From Verrucomicrobiales bacterium (GTDB taxonomy: Bacteria > Verrucomicrobiota > Verrucomicrobiia > Verrucomicrobiales > DEV007), in contig JACETS010000117.1 in assembly GCA_013911195.1 (NCBI GenBank), positions 1 to 8,119 on the forward strand: 8,119 nt of DNA, given 5' to 3'. The position numbers were made by a program, and so were the translations under genes. Below are positions 1 to 6,706 of the stretch, piece after piece; the first letter of the stretch is position 1; every line of letters begins with the position of its first letter. The notes under the pieces were generated by a model that did no database searches, was not told the DNA's origin, and worked only from the letters and a program-made list of their open reading frames with translations.

Positions 1-202
1 ATTTTAAAAAGTTTTTCAAAACCTAAATAATTAGCTTTTGCTTAATTAACTTATAACCTAACAATGAATAATATCAAATTTGTTTTTCATTTTTTTTAAA
101 ATTATCATATTTGAGAACAATAAATGGGGAAAATTTTAAAATTTTATTGTTTTATGGATATTCATCTAAATGAGAAAAAGAAGGTTTCTCAAACTGAATG
201 AT
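1..202. other. AT-rich non-coding stretch downstream of moeA
   Basis: I see no credible coding region here. The stretch is extremely AT-rich, with poly-T and poly-A runs and a tandem AAAATTTT doublet at 130-145. A 9-bp inverted repeat (AACAATAAA at 116-124, TTTATTGTT at 143-151) flanks that doublet. Read on the + strand it ends in a four-T run, so it could end a transcript entering from the left, but the stem is nearly all A-T and may be chance. A second hairpin lies next to the moeA stop and is listed separately. Confidence 0.5.
171..191 (-). terminator. possible weak terminator hairpin after moeA
   Basis: A perfect 7-bp inverted repeat (TGAGAAA at 171-177, TTTCTCA at 185-191) encloses a 7-nt loop. 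It begins 11 nt after the moeA stop codon. On the minus strand it is followed only by a short T-run (TTTA), so the uridine tract is poor and termination, if it occurs here, may be inefficient. Position and stem symmetry are the only support. Confidence 0.33.
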
Positions 203-1393
203 TTAAGGCATTATCAAAGCATCGATAATTTCACCACTCTCTAATTTTGTAAGAGGCTCAACTCTTACCAAAACATTTGAATTACTTAATCCCAAAATAT
301 TGTTAGATGTCTGCTTTCCGTGGATTTGTAATTCTTGCCTTTCATTAACTTCCCCCATCATATAATTTACACGATTCTCATTATTCACTAATTCTGCAGA
401 AAGTTTCATTTTCACAGACGACAAACCACTTTTGTCTTGAGCAACACCATTTCTAAGATTGATGGCCGGCAATACGAAAAGCAGGAAACCAACATATGAT
501 GACACTGGATTACCCGGCAGACCATACACTTGACAATGATTACCATAGATCCCATAAAAAATTGGTTTTGATGGCTTAATTCTCACTCTCCAAAATTTCT
601 CTTCTACACCGCATTTTAATAAGGATCTCTTGATTAAATCCTTCTTTCCTACACTAATTCCACCCGAAGTTATTAAAATATCATTTTTTTCAAGCGACCT
701 TTTAAGAGCAGTCACAATTAACTCCTCCTCATCGGCAACATGAGAGATTGAGACTTCGTCAATTCCCAATCCGTTTAATGCAGATTTGATCATGTATGCA
801 TTTGAATTGTATATTTGGAAATCTTCGAGCGAACCCTTATCAATTGGTTGAATTTCATCACCAGTTGAAATAACACTCACTCTTAATTTTTCAGGAACAC
901 TCACTTTTAAAATACCTGCAGAAATGAGAGCTGCCATGGTGGATGCGCTTACTTTTTTTCCTTTCTTTGCAATCGTTTGACCTTCACAAAATATTTCTCC
1001 CCTTTTGCGTATAAATTGCCCCTCATCTGGAATCTCTCTTAATATAAGTTTACCTTCTGAAATTTCGCACTCCTCCTGCATTATAACAGCATTAACTCCA
1101 ATTGGTATATTTGCCCCGGTAAAGAGCCTAACGGCTTCTCCTTCCCCGATTTCTCTCCTAAAAAGTTCACCCGCAAATATTTCCCCTATAATGTCATATT
1201 TTAACAAATTATTACCACAAACCTTAATACCGAAACCATCCATTGAAGATTGGTCTCTTTTAGGTGAAGTATCTGATGCTTTTACATTATTAAGAAGATG
1301 TAAATTATATGCTTTGTCTGTTGAAATTTCACAACTAACCGGGGCTGGAGTAGTTGATATGATTGTTTCCAGTGCTTCTTTTTCTTCGATCAT
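203..1393 (-). CDS. moeA: molybdopterin molybdenumtransferase MoeA
   Basis: MoeA (EC 2.10.1.1) inserts molybdate into adenylylated molybdopterin, the last step of molybdenum cofactor synthesis in the cytosol. The 396-residue protein has the usual family length (about 400). The N-terminal MoeA region carries SSMDGFG (49-55) and FTGANIP (91-97). The central molybdopterin-binding domain (about 165-305) has STGDE (176-180), SGGISVGKKD (243-252), KPSKP (273-277) and GLPGNPVSS (291-299). The C-terminal domain IV occupies about 320-396. All signature motifs are present, so the gene looks intact. The start is ATG; no strong Shine-Dalgarno precedes it. No other molybdenum cofactor gene lies in the window, so its partners (moaA, moaC, mog and others) must be elsewhere. 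A candidate promoter lies about 80 bp upstream. Homologous eukaryotic gephyrin/Cnx1 domains share these motifs, but in a bacterium MoeA is the clear reading. Confidence 0.94.
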   Translation of the reverse strand: MIEEKEALETIISTTPAPVSCEISTDKAYNLHLLNNVKASDTSPKRDQSSMDGFGIKVCGNNLLKYDIIGEIFAGELFRREIGEGEAVRLFTGANIPIGVNAVIMQEECEISEGKLILREIPDEGQFIRKRGEIFCEGQTIAKKGKKVSASTMAALISAGILKVSVPEKLRVSVISTGDEIQPIDKGSLEDFQIYNSNAYMIKSALNGLGIDEVSISHVADEEELIVTALKRSLEKNDILITSGGISVGKKDLIKRSLLKCGVEEKFWRVRIKPSKPIFYGIYGNHCQVYGLPGNPVSSYVGFLLFVLPAINLRNGVAQDKSGLSSVKMKLSAELVNNENRVNYMMGEVNERQELQIHGKQTSNNILGLSNSNVLVRVEPLTKLESGEIIDALIMP

Positions 1394-1471
1394 AACTCAT
1401 ATACTGAATTAGAAGACTCTTACTTTATTTATATTCAATAGCAGAAATATATCGAACCCAATTCAGTAATA

Positions 1472-1480
1472 ATTATATCA
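1472..1480 (-). promoter_or_regulatory. candidate extended -10 promoter for moeA
   Basis: On the minus strand these bases read TGATATAAT, a perfect extended -10 element (TG, one base, then TATAAT). No good -35 hexamer sits 17 nt upstream, which fits the extended -10 class. Transcription would start near 1465 and give a leader of about 70 nt before moeA. In such AT-rich DNA a TATAAT alone means little; the adjoining TG is what lifts it above background. Confidence 0.42.
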
Positions 1481-1500
1481 CAAATTAATATAGCAATATA

Positions 1501-1529
1501 TTGACGCATTGAAGAAGCTTTGTTTTAGT
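1501..1529 (+). promoter_or_regulatory. candidate sigma-70 promoter for tRNA-Ser
   Basis: TTGACG (1501-1506) matches the -35 consensus at five of six bases. After exactly 17 nt comes TTTAGT (1524-1529), a four-of-six match to TATAAT. Transcription would begin near 1536, leaving a 5' leader of about 25 nt for processing ahead of the mature tRNA end at 1561. Spacing and position suit a tRNA promoter; the -10 is imperfect. Confidence 0.36.
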
Positions 1530-1560
1530 CTTTGGATTCTATCCCTCAAAAGTCCCAAAT

Positions 1561-1650
1561 GGTGAGATGGCTGAGTGGTCGAAAGCGCTTCTTTGCTAAA
1601 GAAGTGAACCTGAAAGGGTTCCGTGGGTTCGAATCCCACTCTCACCGCCA
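1561..1650 (+). tRNA. tRNA-Ser, anticodon GCU, CCA encoded
   Basis: The gene folds as a complete class II tRNA. The acceptor stem pairs GGTGAGA (1561-1567) with TCTCACC (1640-1646), followed by discriminator G (1647) and an encoded CCA (1648-1650). The anticodon stem pairs CTTCT (1588-1592) with AGAAG (1600-1604) around loop TTGCTAA, with anticodon GCT at 1595-1597, which reads serine codons AGC and AGU. A long variable arm with AACC/GGGTT pairing (about 1607-1620) is typical of serine tRNAs. The T arm is GTGGG, TTCGAAT, CCCAC (1623-1639). Discriminator G and the long variable arm agree with serine identity. The gene stands alone, and the DUF2062 gene converges on it from the other strand with 17 bp between the ends. 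Confidence 0.97.
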
Positions 1651-1667
1651 CTATAATTATCAATATT

Positions 1668-2204
1668 CTATTTGTTTTTTTCTGAAATTTTCGTTTTACC
1701 TAAAAACTTAATAATTCCCCACGAGTTAAAAATCAAAATATAACTCAAAAAAGCACCGATAATTGCAGTTACTAAAATACCTAGTGTTGCACAGCTAACA
1801 GAGTGAAGATCGAATTCAAAATTACTTTGATATTCAACTCCAAGTTTAAAAAGCAACCATTTGCCTATCTGACATTGAAAAATAAATAGAGGTAGCGCTG
1901 TTGCCGGATTAGAGATCCATACCGCTAAAGCTGAAGCCGGAATGTTAGCTCTAAATTTAATTGATAGTATAATTGCTAAAAAGGTTTGAATTGGCAATGG
2001 TGGTAACATTGCTACAGCAAAACCTAGGCTAAACCCTAAAGAAACTCTACTTCTATCGGTGAATTTCCATAAAAGCTTATTACCTATTCCATTAGCCAAC
2101 CATTTTCTGAGACCTGCTTTCTTTTCTCTACGATATTTCCTAACCGCCTTGTATGTTTTTCTAACATACTTTACCCAGTAATTTCTAACTTTATTAAATG
2201 ACAC
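1668..2204 (-). CDS. DUF2062 family membrane protein
   Basis: A 178-residue protein matching the DUF2062 (COG3216) pattern; the family has no agreed biochemical function. The first 50 residues are strongly basic and probably cytoplasmic. Then follow a hydrophobic segment with a Pro-rich turn (about 54-82, containing MLPPLPIQ), the conserved stretch RANIPASA...WISNPATALP (85-105), a second membrane region (about 104-121) and a last helix (about 137-160). The Asn-Pro-containing SNPAT at 98-102 is the family hallmark. The start is GTG, immediately preceded by an in-frame TAA, so no longer start is possible; no Shine-Dalgarno is visible. It is divergent from uppP with 57 bp between starts. DUF2062 genes in other bacteria sometimes sit near envelope or glycosyltransferase genes, which fits the uppP neighbour but proves no role. 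Confidence 0.88.
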   Translation of the reverse strand: MSFNKVRNYWVKYVRKTYKAVRKYRREKKAGLRKWLANGIGNKLLWKFTDRSRVSLGFSLGFAVAMLPPLPIQTFLAIILSIKFRANIPASALAVWISNPATALPLFIFQCQIGKWLLFKLGVEYQSNFEFDLHSVSCATLGILVTAIIGAFLSYILIFNSWGIIKFLGKTKISEKNK

Positions 2205-2261
2205 TTAAATGAGATTGAGCTATCTAAACATAATAATATTACACAACATGACAAGGTCCCG

Positions 2262-3050
2262 ATGAATTTGATAGAATCAATAATCCTAGGGATAGTACAG
2301 GGATTAACAGAATTCCTTCCAATATCATCATCAGGTCATCTATCCATAATGGAAGAAGCACTTGGATTTAGTAAAGAGTCGTCTAGCATTGAATTTGACT
2401 TACTTTTGCACTTCGCGACTCTGCTAGCAGTATTAGTTTATTTTAGAGTTAAATTAATAACAATACTATTCGGCTTATTTAAACCAGGATCAGCAGAAGA
2501 AAAGAAACTTTCGGCTCATCTGATAATTGGTACAATTCCTATAGTAATCCTAGGCTTTTTATTTAAGGATAGAGTTGAAGCCATTAGCGAAAATCCAGTT
2601 CTAGTGTGTGGTCTACTTTGTTTAACTGGAACAATGCTTTTTATTCCTTCATGGCTCAAGAGAAATGATAAAGAGCAAATCACATTCAGAAGATCGTTTT
2701 TAATAGGAATTGCTCAGGCCATCGCACTCTTTCCTGGCATTAGTCGCTCTGGAAGCACCATAACAATGGGTATTATTCTTGGCATATCTCCAAAAAAATG
2801 TGCCGAGTTTTCATTTCTCCTTGGTATTCCTGCCATATGCGGAGCAATGGTTTTAAAGATGAATGAGATTTCATCTCTTGATGGCAAACTCTTAACAATC
2901 TATTCAGCAGGGATGATATCTGCATTTTTAACTGGATTAATAGCCATTTTTTGCGTTTTAAGACTAGTTGAAAAAGGTAAGTTTAAATATTTTGGGTTCT
3001 ATTGTTTACTCGTTGGAATTACTGGTTTGATCTATTTCACTTCTAGGTAA
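2262..3050 (+). CDS. uppP: undecaprenyl-diphosphatase UppP (BacA)
   Basis: UppP (EC 3.6.1.27) removes a phosphate from undecaprenyl diphosphate in the cytoplasmic membrane. This recycles the lipid carrier for peptidoglycan and other envelope polymers; extra copies give bacitracin resistance. The 262-residue protein is of normal length (about 265-275) and mostly hydrophobic, with several membrane helices. Both catalytic signatures are intact: QGLTEFLPISSSGH (13-26) with the Gln/Glu pair Q13 and E17, and PGISRSGST (158-166) with its Ser-Arg-Ser core. The ATG start has a weak AAGG (2253-2256) just upstream. An overlapping five-codon reading frame (2248-2265) ends at this start and is probably meaningless. 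A weak promoter-like pair (TTGAGC at 2215-2220, TATTAC at 2237-2242) lies in the divergent gap. The M23 peptidase gene follows after 33 bp and is probably co-transcribed. Confidence 0.97.
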   Translation: MNLIESIILGIVQGLTEFLPISSSGHLSIMEEALGFSKESSSIEFDLLLHFATLLAVLVYFRVKLITILFGLFKPGSAEEKKLSAHLIIGTIPIVILGFLFKDRVEAISENPVLVCGLLCLTGTMLFIPSWLKRNDKEQITFRRSFLIGIAQAIALFPGISRSGSTITMGIILGISPKKCAEFSFLLGIPAICGAMVLKMNEISSLDGKLLTIYSAGMISAFLTGLIAIFCVLRLVEKGKFKYFGFYCLLVGITGLIYFTSR

Positions 3051-3068
3051 GACTCTATATAATTAGAA

Positions 3069-3074
3069 AAGAGG
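3069..3074 (+). promoter_or_regulatory. ribosome binding site of the M23 peptidase gene
   Basis: AAGAGG lies nine bases before the GTG at 3084. It is one of the few recognisable Shine-Dalgarno sequences in the window, and it decides the start: with GTG the protein opens directly into a well-formed signal peptide. Confidence 0.6.
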
Positions 3075-3083
3075 CTAATTGTT

Positions 3084-4022
3084 GTGCTATATAAATCGTT
3101 ATCATTAAATTTAGTTTTTTTACTAATTTATCAAATAAACATATCAGTTTCTTTAGCCGATTATGCAGAATTACCTCTCGCCTCTGGCTTTGATTTTCCA
3201 GTTGGAGCTCCCACTGGAACTGGATATTATAAAGCTAGAGGTTTTTGGCCAAATGGCCATGTAGGCGAAGATTGGAATGGCAAAGGTGGAGGAAATACTG
3301 ATTTGGGTGACCCTGTTTATTCAATTGGAGACGGCATTGTTGTACAATCAAGAGACGTAAGACGCGGATGGGGCAACGTCATAATAATCAGACATGTATT
3401 CATGGATAAAAATTCCAACGTAAAATTCATGGACTCTTTGTACGCCCATCTAGACTCTCGTAACGTAGTATTAAATCAAATTGTAAAAAGAGGCCAACGA
3501 ATTGGAGCAATTGGAAACAACAGAGGTATGTATCTAGCACACTTACATTTTGAAACCCGTAAAAATCTTGCTATTGGAATGCATAGATCAAGTTTCGCTA
3601 AAACATATTCAAATTATTACAGCCCTACATCATTCATAAGGTCATACAGAAACTGCAAACAAAATAATCGACTTTATAAAGTTCCCATTAATACATTTGC
3701 TCCATATCCTGGAACCTATCCAAAAAATAATTTACAAACCGTAACAAAAAACAACCCAACAAAAATTCCGCAGGTAAAACAAAATACAATTCCCCAACCA
3801 AGTGATAGTGAACCTCGAGTTAAAAAAACAATACTATCAACTATTGAACCTAAACTTAAGCGAGTAATTAAAAGTAAACCCGAGAAGAATCAGGTAATTC
3901 AATCAAAACCAAAAAAAGAAAAATTGAGCTTACTTGCTCGAATTCGTGCTAGATACACAAGTAATAAAGGTGGCCCCAACAAGCCAAATAGAGGCCGGTT
4001 TTCACCTAGGAGAAGACCCTAA
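3084..4022 (+). CDS. exported M23 (LytM-type) metallopeptidase with basic tail
   Basis: A probable zinc endopeptidase that cuts peptidoglycan cross-links outside the cytoplasmic membrane. Residues 1-25 form a signal peptide (Lys4, hydrophobic core about 8-16, likely cleavage after SLA at 23-25). The M23 domain spans about 35-185. It has the zinc motif HxxxD (H59, D63), YAHL with H122, and HLH (H153, H155), so all expected ligand and catalytic residues are present and the enzyme should be active. Residues about 200-312 form a low-complexity, Pro/Asn/Lys/Arg-rich tail, including two copies of VI(K/Q)SKP(E/K)K at 261-268 and 271-278, and ending in SPRRRP. The tail could bind anionic wall polymers, but that is inference. 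The start is GTG with an AAGAGG site. It follows uppP at 33 bp on the same strand, suggesting a wall-related operon. The exact bond cleaved cannot be read from the sequence. Confidence 0.93.
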   Translation: MLYKSLSLNLVFLLIYQINISVSLADYAELPLASGFDFPVGAPTGTGYYKARGFWPNGHVGEDWNGKGGGNTDLGDPVYSIGDGIVVQSRDVRRGWGNVIIIRHVFMDKNSNVKFMDSLYAHLDSRNVVLNQIVKRGQRIGAIGNNRGMYLAHLHFETRKNLAIGMHRSSFAKTYSNYYSPTSFIRSYRNCKQNNRLYKVPINTFAPYPGTYPKNNLQTVTKNNPTKIPQVKQNTIPQPSDSEPRVKKTILSTIEPKLKRVIKSKPEKNQVIQSKPKKEKLSLLARIRARYTSNKGGPNKPNRGRFSPRRRP

Positions 4023-4034
4023 TAATATAAACTC

Positions 4035-5606
4035 TTACTTAGATCTTTTGAGAAGGTAATACTCTATACTATCAACTAGCGCTCGCCAACTTGCTACAAT
4101 TATATTTTCAGACACACCAACGGTTCCCCAACTTGACTGGCCAGCAGAAGATACAATCAAGACCCTAGTTTTAGCTGCTGTTCCTGTATGACTATCAATG
4201 ATTCGTACTTTGTAATCTTTTAATTCAATATCATTAATTGAAGGATAGAACGGCTCCAAAGCTTTTCTTAACGCTCCATCTAGCGCATTCACTGGACCAT
4301 CACCTTGAGCCACAGTATATGCGGGTTTGCCGTCCACTTCTAACTTAACTGTTGCTTCACATGTCTCAAATAGAGTTTCTGGATGCCTGCGTGTTGTACA
4401 ATGATATTCATTAAGTTTAAATAATGGTTTATAATCATCAATGGCTCTTCTGACGAGCAATTCAAAAGAACCCTCTGCCGCCTCAAATTCATATCCATCT
4501 TTTTCCAAATCCTTAAGTTGAGCTAAAACGCTTAAGGCTGTATCACTACCCTTTTCAAGTTTGTGACCTAATTCTTCAGCTTTCATCAGAATGTTACTTT
4601 GACCTGAAAGTTCCGATATTAATATAACTTGAGAATTACCCACAGTTTCTGGAGAAATATGTTCATAGGTACTTGATAGTTTTTGAACTGCATTTACGTG
4701 CATTCCACCTTTATGAGAGAATGCTGTTCTCCCAACATAGGGTGCACGATCATTGTGAGAATTATTACCCAAGTCATCTACAAAATGAGATATTTGCGAA
4801 AGTTTAGATATGTCTGGCGAAAGCTTCCTAGCCATCTTCAGAGATAAATTTGGAATAAGTGAAGTTAAATTACAATTGCCGGTGCGTTCCCCATATCCAT
4901 TTATTGTCCCCTGCACATGAACAGCTCCAGCATTAACAGCTGCAAGAGCATTCGCCACACCAACCCCAGTATCATCATGAGTGTGTATTCCTACAGGAAT
5001 TTTTATAGCACTTGTGACATGCTTGGTCATTTCATAAACTTCATGAGGCATAGTGCCCCCATTTGTATCACAAAGAACAATAACATCCGCGCCACCCTCT
5101 TCGGCAGCTACAAGAGTATTAATGGCATGTTCCTCATCATCCTTAAATCCATCAAAGAAATGTTCAGCATCATATATAACCTCTCTTCCCTCACTTTTAA
5201 GATAACTTGCTGTATCCCTTATCATTGACTGATTTTCTTCGATTGTTGTTCTAAGAACTTCAGTCACATGCAATTTCCATGTTTTACCAAAGAAAGTAAT
5301 TACTGGAGTTTCCGCCTCTAAAAGAGTTTTTATTTGAGGATCTATTTCGACTTTTTTGTCAGCTCTTCTGGTACTCCCAAAAGCAGCTATCTTAGCTTTT
5401 TTCCATGACTTCTTTTTGGCTTCAGCAAAAAACTCTACATCTTTTGGATTTGATCCAGGCCACCCGCCTTCAATGTAATCTACACCAAACTCATCTAGCT
5501 TTTCCGCAACTCTTATCTTATCAAGCGAACTAAATGAAAGCCCCAACCCCTGAGTACCATCTCTCAAAGTTGTGTCGTATATTAAAATTGAATCTTCGGA
5601 GGACAT
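4035..5606 (-). CDS. cimA: (R)-citramalate synthase CimA
   Basis: CimA (EC 2.3.1.182) condenses pyruvate and acetyl-CoA to (R)-citramalate, giving 2-oxobutanoate for isoleucine without threonine deaminase. In numbering from the upstream TTG, the TIM-barrel HMGL-like domain (about 10-285) holds YDTTLRDGTQ (14-23), the metal-binding HTHDD (212-216) and GYGERTGNCNL (241-251). A LeuA-type dimerisation/regulatory domain fills about 375-525, where isoleucine feedback would act. Length (523-527 residues) and the early EGGWPGSNPKD (50-60) fit the long CimA subfamily rather than 2-isopropylmalate synthase or homocitrate synthase. I chose the ATG at 5606; an in-frame TTG at 5618 would add four residues, and neither has a Shine-Dalgarno. 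It converges on the peptidase gene with 12 bp between stops and no clear terminator. It lies about 206 bp downstream of folE2 on the same strand. Confidence 0.95.
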   Translation of the reverse strand: MSSEDSILIYDTTLRDGTQGLGLSFSSLDKIRVAEKLDEFGVDYIEGGWPGSNPKDVEFFAEAKKKSWKKAKIAAFGSTRRADKKVEIDPQIKTLLEAETPVITFFGKTWKLHVTEVLRTTIEENQSMIRDTASYLKSEGREVIYDAEHFFDGFKDDEEHAINTLVAAEEGGADVIVLCDTNGGTMPHEVYEMTKHVTSAIKIPVGIHTHDDTGVGVANALAAVNAGAVHVQGTINGYGERTGNCNLTSLIPNLSLKMARKLSPDISKLSQISHFVDDLGNNSHNDRAPYVGRTAFSHKGGMHVNAVQKLSSTYEHISPETVGNSQVILISELSGQSNILMKAEELGHKLEKGSDTALSVLAQLKDLEKDGYEFEAAEGSFELLVRRAIDDYKPLFKLNEYHCTTRRHPETLFETCEATVKLEVDGKPAYTVAQGDGPVNALDGALRKALEPFYPSINDIELKDYKVRIIDSHTGTAAKTRVLIVSSAGQSSWGTVGVSENIIVASWRALVDSIEYYLLKRSK

Positions 5607-5667
5607 ATTTTTTAACAAAATTTGGGTTATATTCCCATTGGCGCAAAATAAATGATACGTTTACTAA

Positions 5668-5700
5668 TATACCAGCGCCTAGGCGGTAATTATCGGTATA
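5668..5700. repeat. nested inverted repeats upstream of cimA
   Basis: A perfect 10-bp palindrome CGCCTAGGCG (5676-5685) lies inside a looser inverted repeat, TATACC (5668-5673) and GGTATA (5695-5700). It is the most GC-rich patch in an otherwise AT-rich gap between folE2 and cimA, about 70 bp before the cimA start. It could be an operator or a leader hairpin; nothing links it to a known regulator. Confidence 0.4.
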
Positions 5701-5812
5701 ATAGATATTCGAATTGAATGAAGCATTCTTATTAAAATTAGCCTTCAAAGATTGTATTTCAAGTGGAAAGTCTATTGTCCTCCAGACCTTCAATATATAT
5801 AAATATCGTCTA

Positions 5813-6595
5813 TTAATTTTTGCAATTTTTTATTACTACCGCGCAAGCATTGTGATTATGAATTGATTCAAAGTTTTCAGCTTCAATTTTATACCATGTT
5901 ATTGGATCTAATTGATTTGCTTTAATGGCTACATTGCGAACTAAATCTTCAACAAATACTGGGTTGTCATAAGCTCTTTCCGTAACCAATTTTTCATCAG
6001 GTCTTTTTAACACACTGTACAATTCTGAGCTAGCAGTGGATTCCACTAAATAAATCATATCTTCTAGCCAGATAAAACTAGAAGCTACTATTGAAAATTT
6101 CACACATCCTCTTTGATTATGCGCCCCACGATCACTTATTGCCTTAGAACATGGACATAGGGTGGTAACGGGAACACTCACCGTGGAAATTAATTCGTAT
6201 GATCCATTCTCTAAGGTGCTAACTAAATGTATTCCATAATCAACAATTCCTTTGGAATTCGTTTCAGGTGCGTTTTTGTTAATGAAATACGGAAAGCTTA
6301 TCGAGATTTTTGAATTAGTAGATTCCAACTTATCTACTAAGCATTTGTTTAAATTTGAAAGATTTTTGACAGAAATTATTTCACCATGATCGTTTAAAAC
6401 TTCAATGAATCTACTCATGTGAGTTCCCCTTTGATCATTGGGAAGGTCAACAGCTAATTTAAAATCTGCAATCGTTGACTGTTCCTCAGATTTATCTTGA
6501 ATTTTTATCGGAAACTTAAATGAATTTACACCAACCCAGTTAATATCAATACCTCTATCATCAGATTCTGATTGAGTATCATTTAGCTCCTCCAT
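5813..6595 (-). CDS. folE2: GTP cyclohydrolase IB (FolE2)
   Basis: FolE2 (EC 3.5.4.16, COG1469) converts GTP to 7,8-dihydroneopterin triphosphate and formate. This is the entry step to folate and also feeds queuosine-type deazapurines; it is a cytosolic enzyme unrelated in close sequence to the zinc-dependent FolE. The 260 residues include GTHMSRF (57-63), TLCPCSKAISD (145-155) with the metal-ligand cysteine C147, H159 in GAHNQRG, the signature YDNPVFVEDLVR (209-220) with E216, and IHNHNA (245-250) with H246 and H248. All family motifs are intact. The ATG start has no clear Shine-Dalgarno. A terminator-like hairpin separates it from rpsR, so it probably has its own promoter in the 6596-6653 gap. 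In other bacteria FolE2 can replace FolE under zinc shortage, with Zur control; whether a FolE exists here is not visible. Confidence 0.95.
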   Translation of the reverse strand: MEELNDTQSESDDRGIDINWVGVNSFKFPIKIQDKSEEQSTIADFKLAVDLPNDQRGTHMSRFIEVLNDHGEIISVKNLSNLNKCLVDKLESTNSKISISFPYFINKNAPETNSKGIVDYGIHLVSTLENGSYELISTVSVPVTTLCPCSKAISDRGAHNQRGCVKFSIVASSFIWLEDMIYLVESTASSELYSVLKRPDEKLVTERAYDNPVFVEDLVRNVAIKANQLDPITWYKIEAENFESIHNHNACAVVIKNCKN

Positions 6596-6613
6596 ATTTC
6601 TGCATTGATGTTA

Positions 6614-6651
6614 AATATTAATCAATATGGATCTAAATTTATATTAATATT
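6614..6651. repeat. AT-only inverted repeat before folE2
   Basis: AATATTAAT (6614-6622) is repeated in inverted orientation as ATTAATATT (6643-6651), with 20 bp between the arms, directly upstream of the folE2 start. The arms contain no G or C, so in this AT-rich gap chance is a real possibility. An operator role for folE2 is only suggested by position. Confidence 0.33.
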
Positions 6652-6653
6652 AT

Positions 6654-6676
6654 AAAAAACCTGTGATTAACAGATT
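6654..6676 (-). terminator. intrinsic terminator of the rpmG-rpsR transcript
   Basis: On the minus strand AATCTGT pairs with ACAGGTT (7 bp, one G-T wobble) around the 5-nt loop TAATC, and the bases from the end of the stem form a run of six T. It starts about 30 nt after the rpsR stop codon. Stem plus T-run in the right place make this the best terminator candidate in the window. It would separate the ribosomal genes from folE2. Confidence 0.55.
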
Positions 6677-6706
6677 CTTCTTAAATAAAATAAAGAATAC
6701 CTTTAC

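Noticed and set aside
116..151. Inverted repeat AACAATAAA/TTTATTGTT as a transcription terminator or origin element
   Set aside because: The stem is nearly all A-T with an 18-nt loop; no DnaA boxes or neighbouring replication genes support an origin.
1005..1412. 135-codon open frame on the plus strand
   Set aside because: It lies antisense within moeA, which has all its family motifs; no recognisable domain in the plus-strand product.
1478..1663. 61-codon open frame on the minus strand covering the tRNA-Ser region (contains VRVGFEPT)
   Set aside because: It is the reverse-strand translation of the tRNA gene; VRVGFEPT-type peptides are a well-known annotation artefact of antisense serine tRNA genes.
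2248..2265. Five-codon reading frame (MTRSR) whose stop overlaps the uppP ATG
   Set aside because: It has no ribosome site of its own and is too short to judge; ATG and TGA so placed occur often by chance in AT-rich DNA.
4917..5228. 103-codon open frame on the plus strand
   Set aside because: Antisense to the well-supported TIM barrel of cimA; the translation is compositionally odd and unlike any family.
5530..5793. 87-codon minus-strand open frame spanning the folE2-cimA gap
   Set aside because: It has a TTG start without a Shine-Dalgarno, overlaps the first 77 bp of cimA (from its ATG) in another frame, and its Asn/Phe/Tyr-rich product looks like translated AT-rich non-coding DNA.
5779..5805. 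Hairpin AAGGTCT/AGACTTT-like pairing after folE2 as a terminator
   Set aside because: The stem contains a wobble, has a 10-nt loop and is followed by CCACTTG rather than a T-run.
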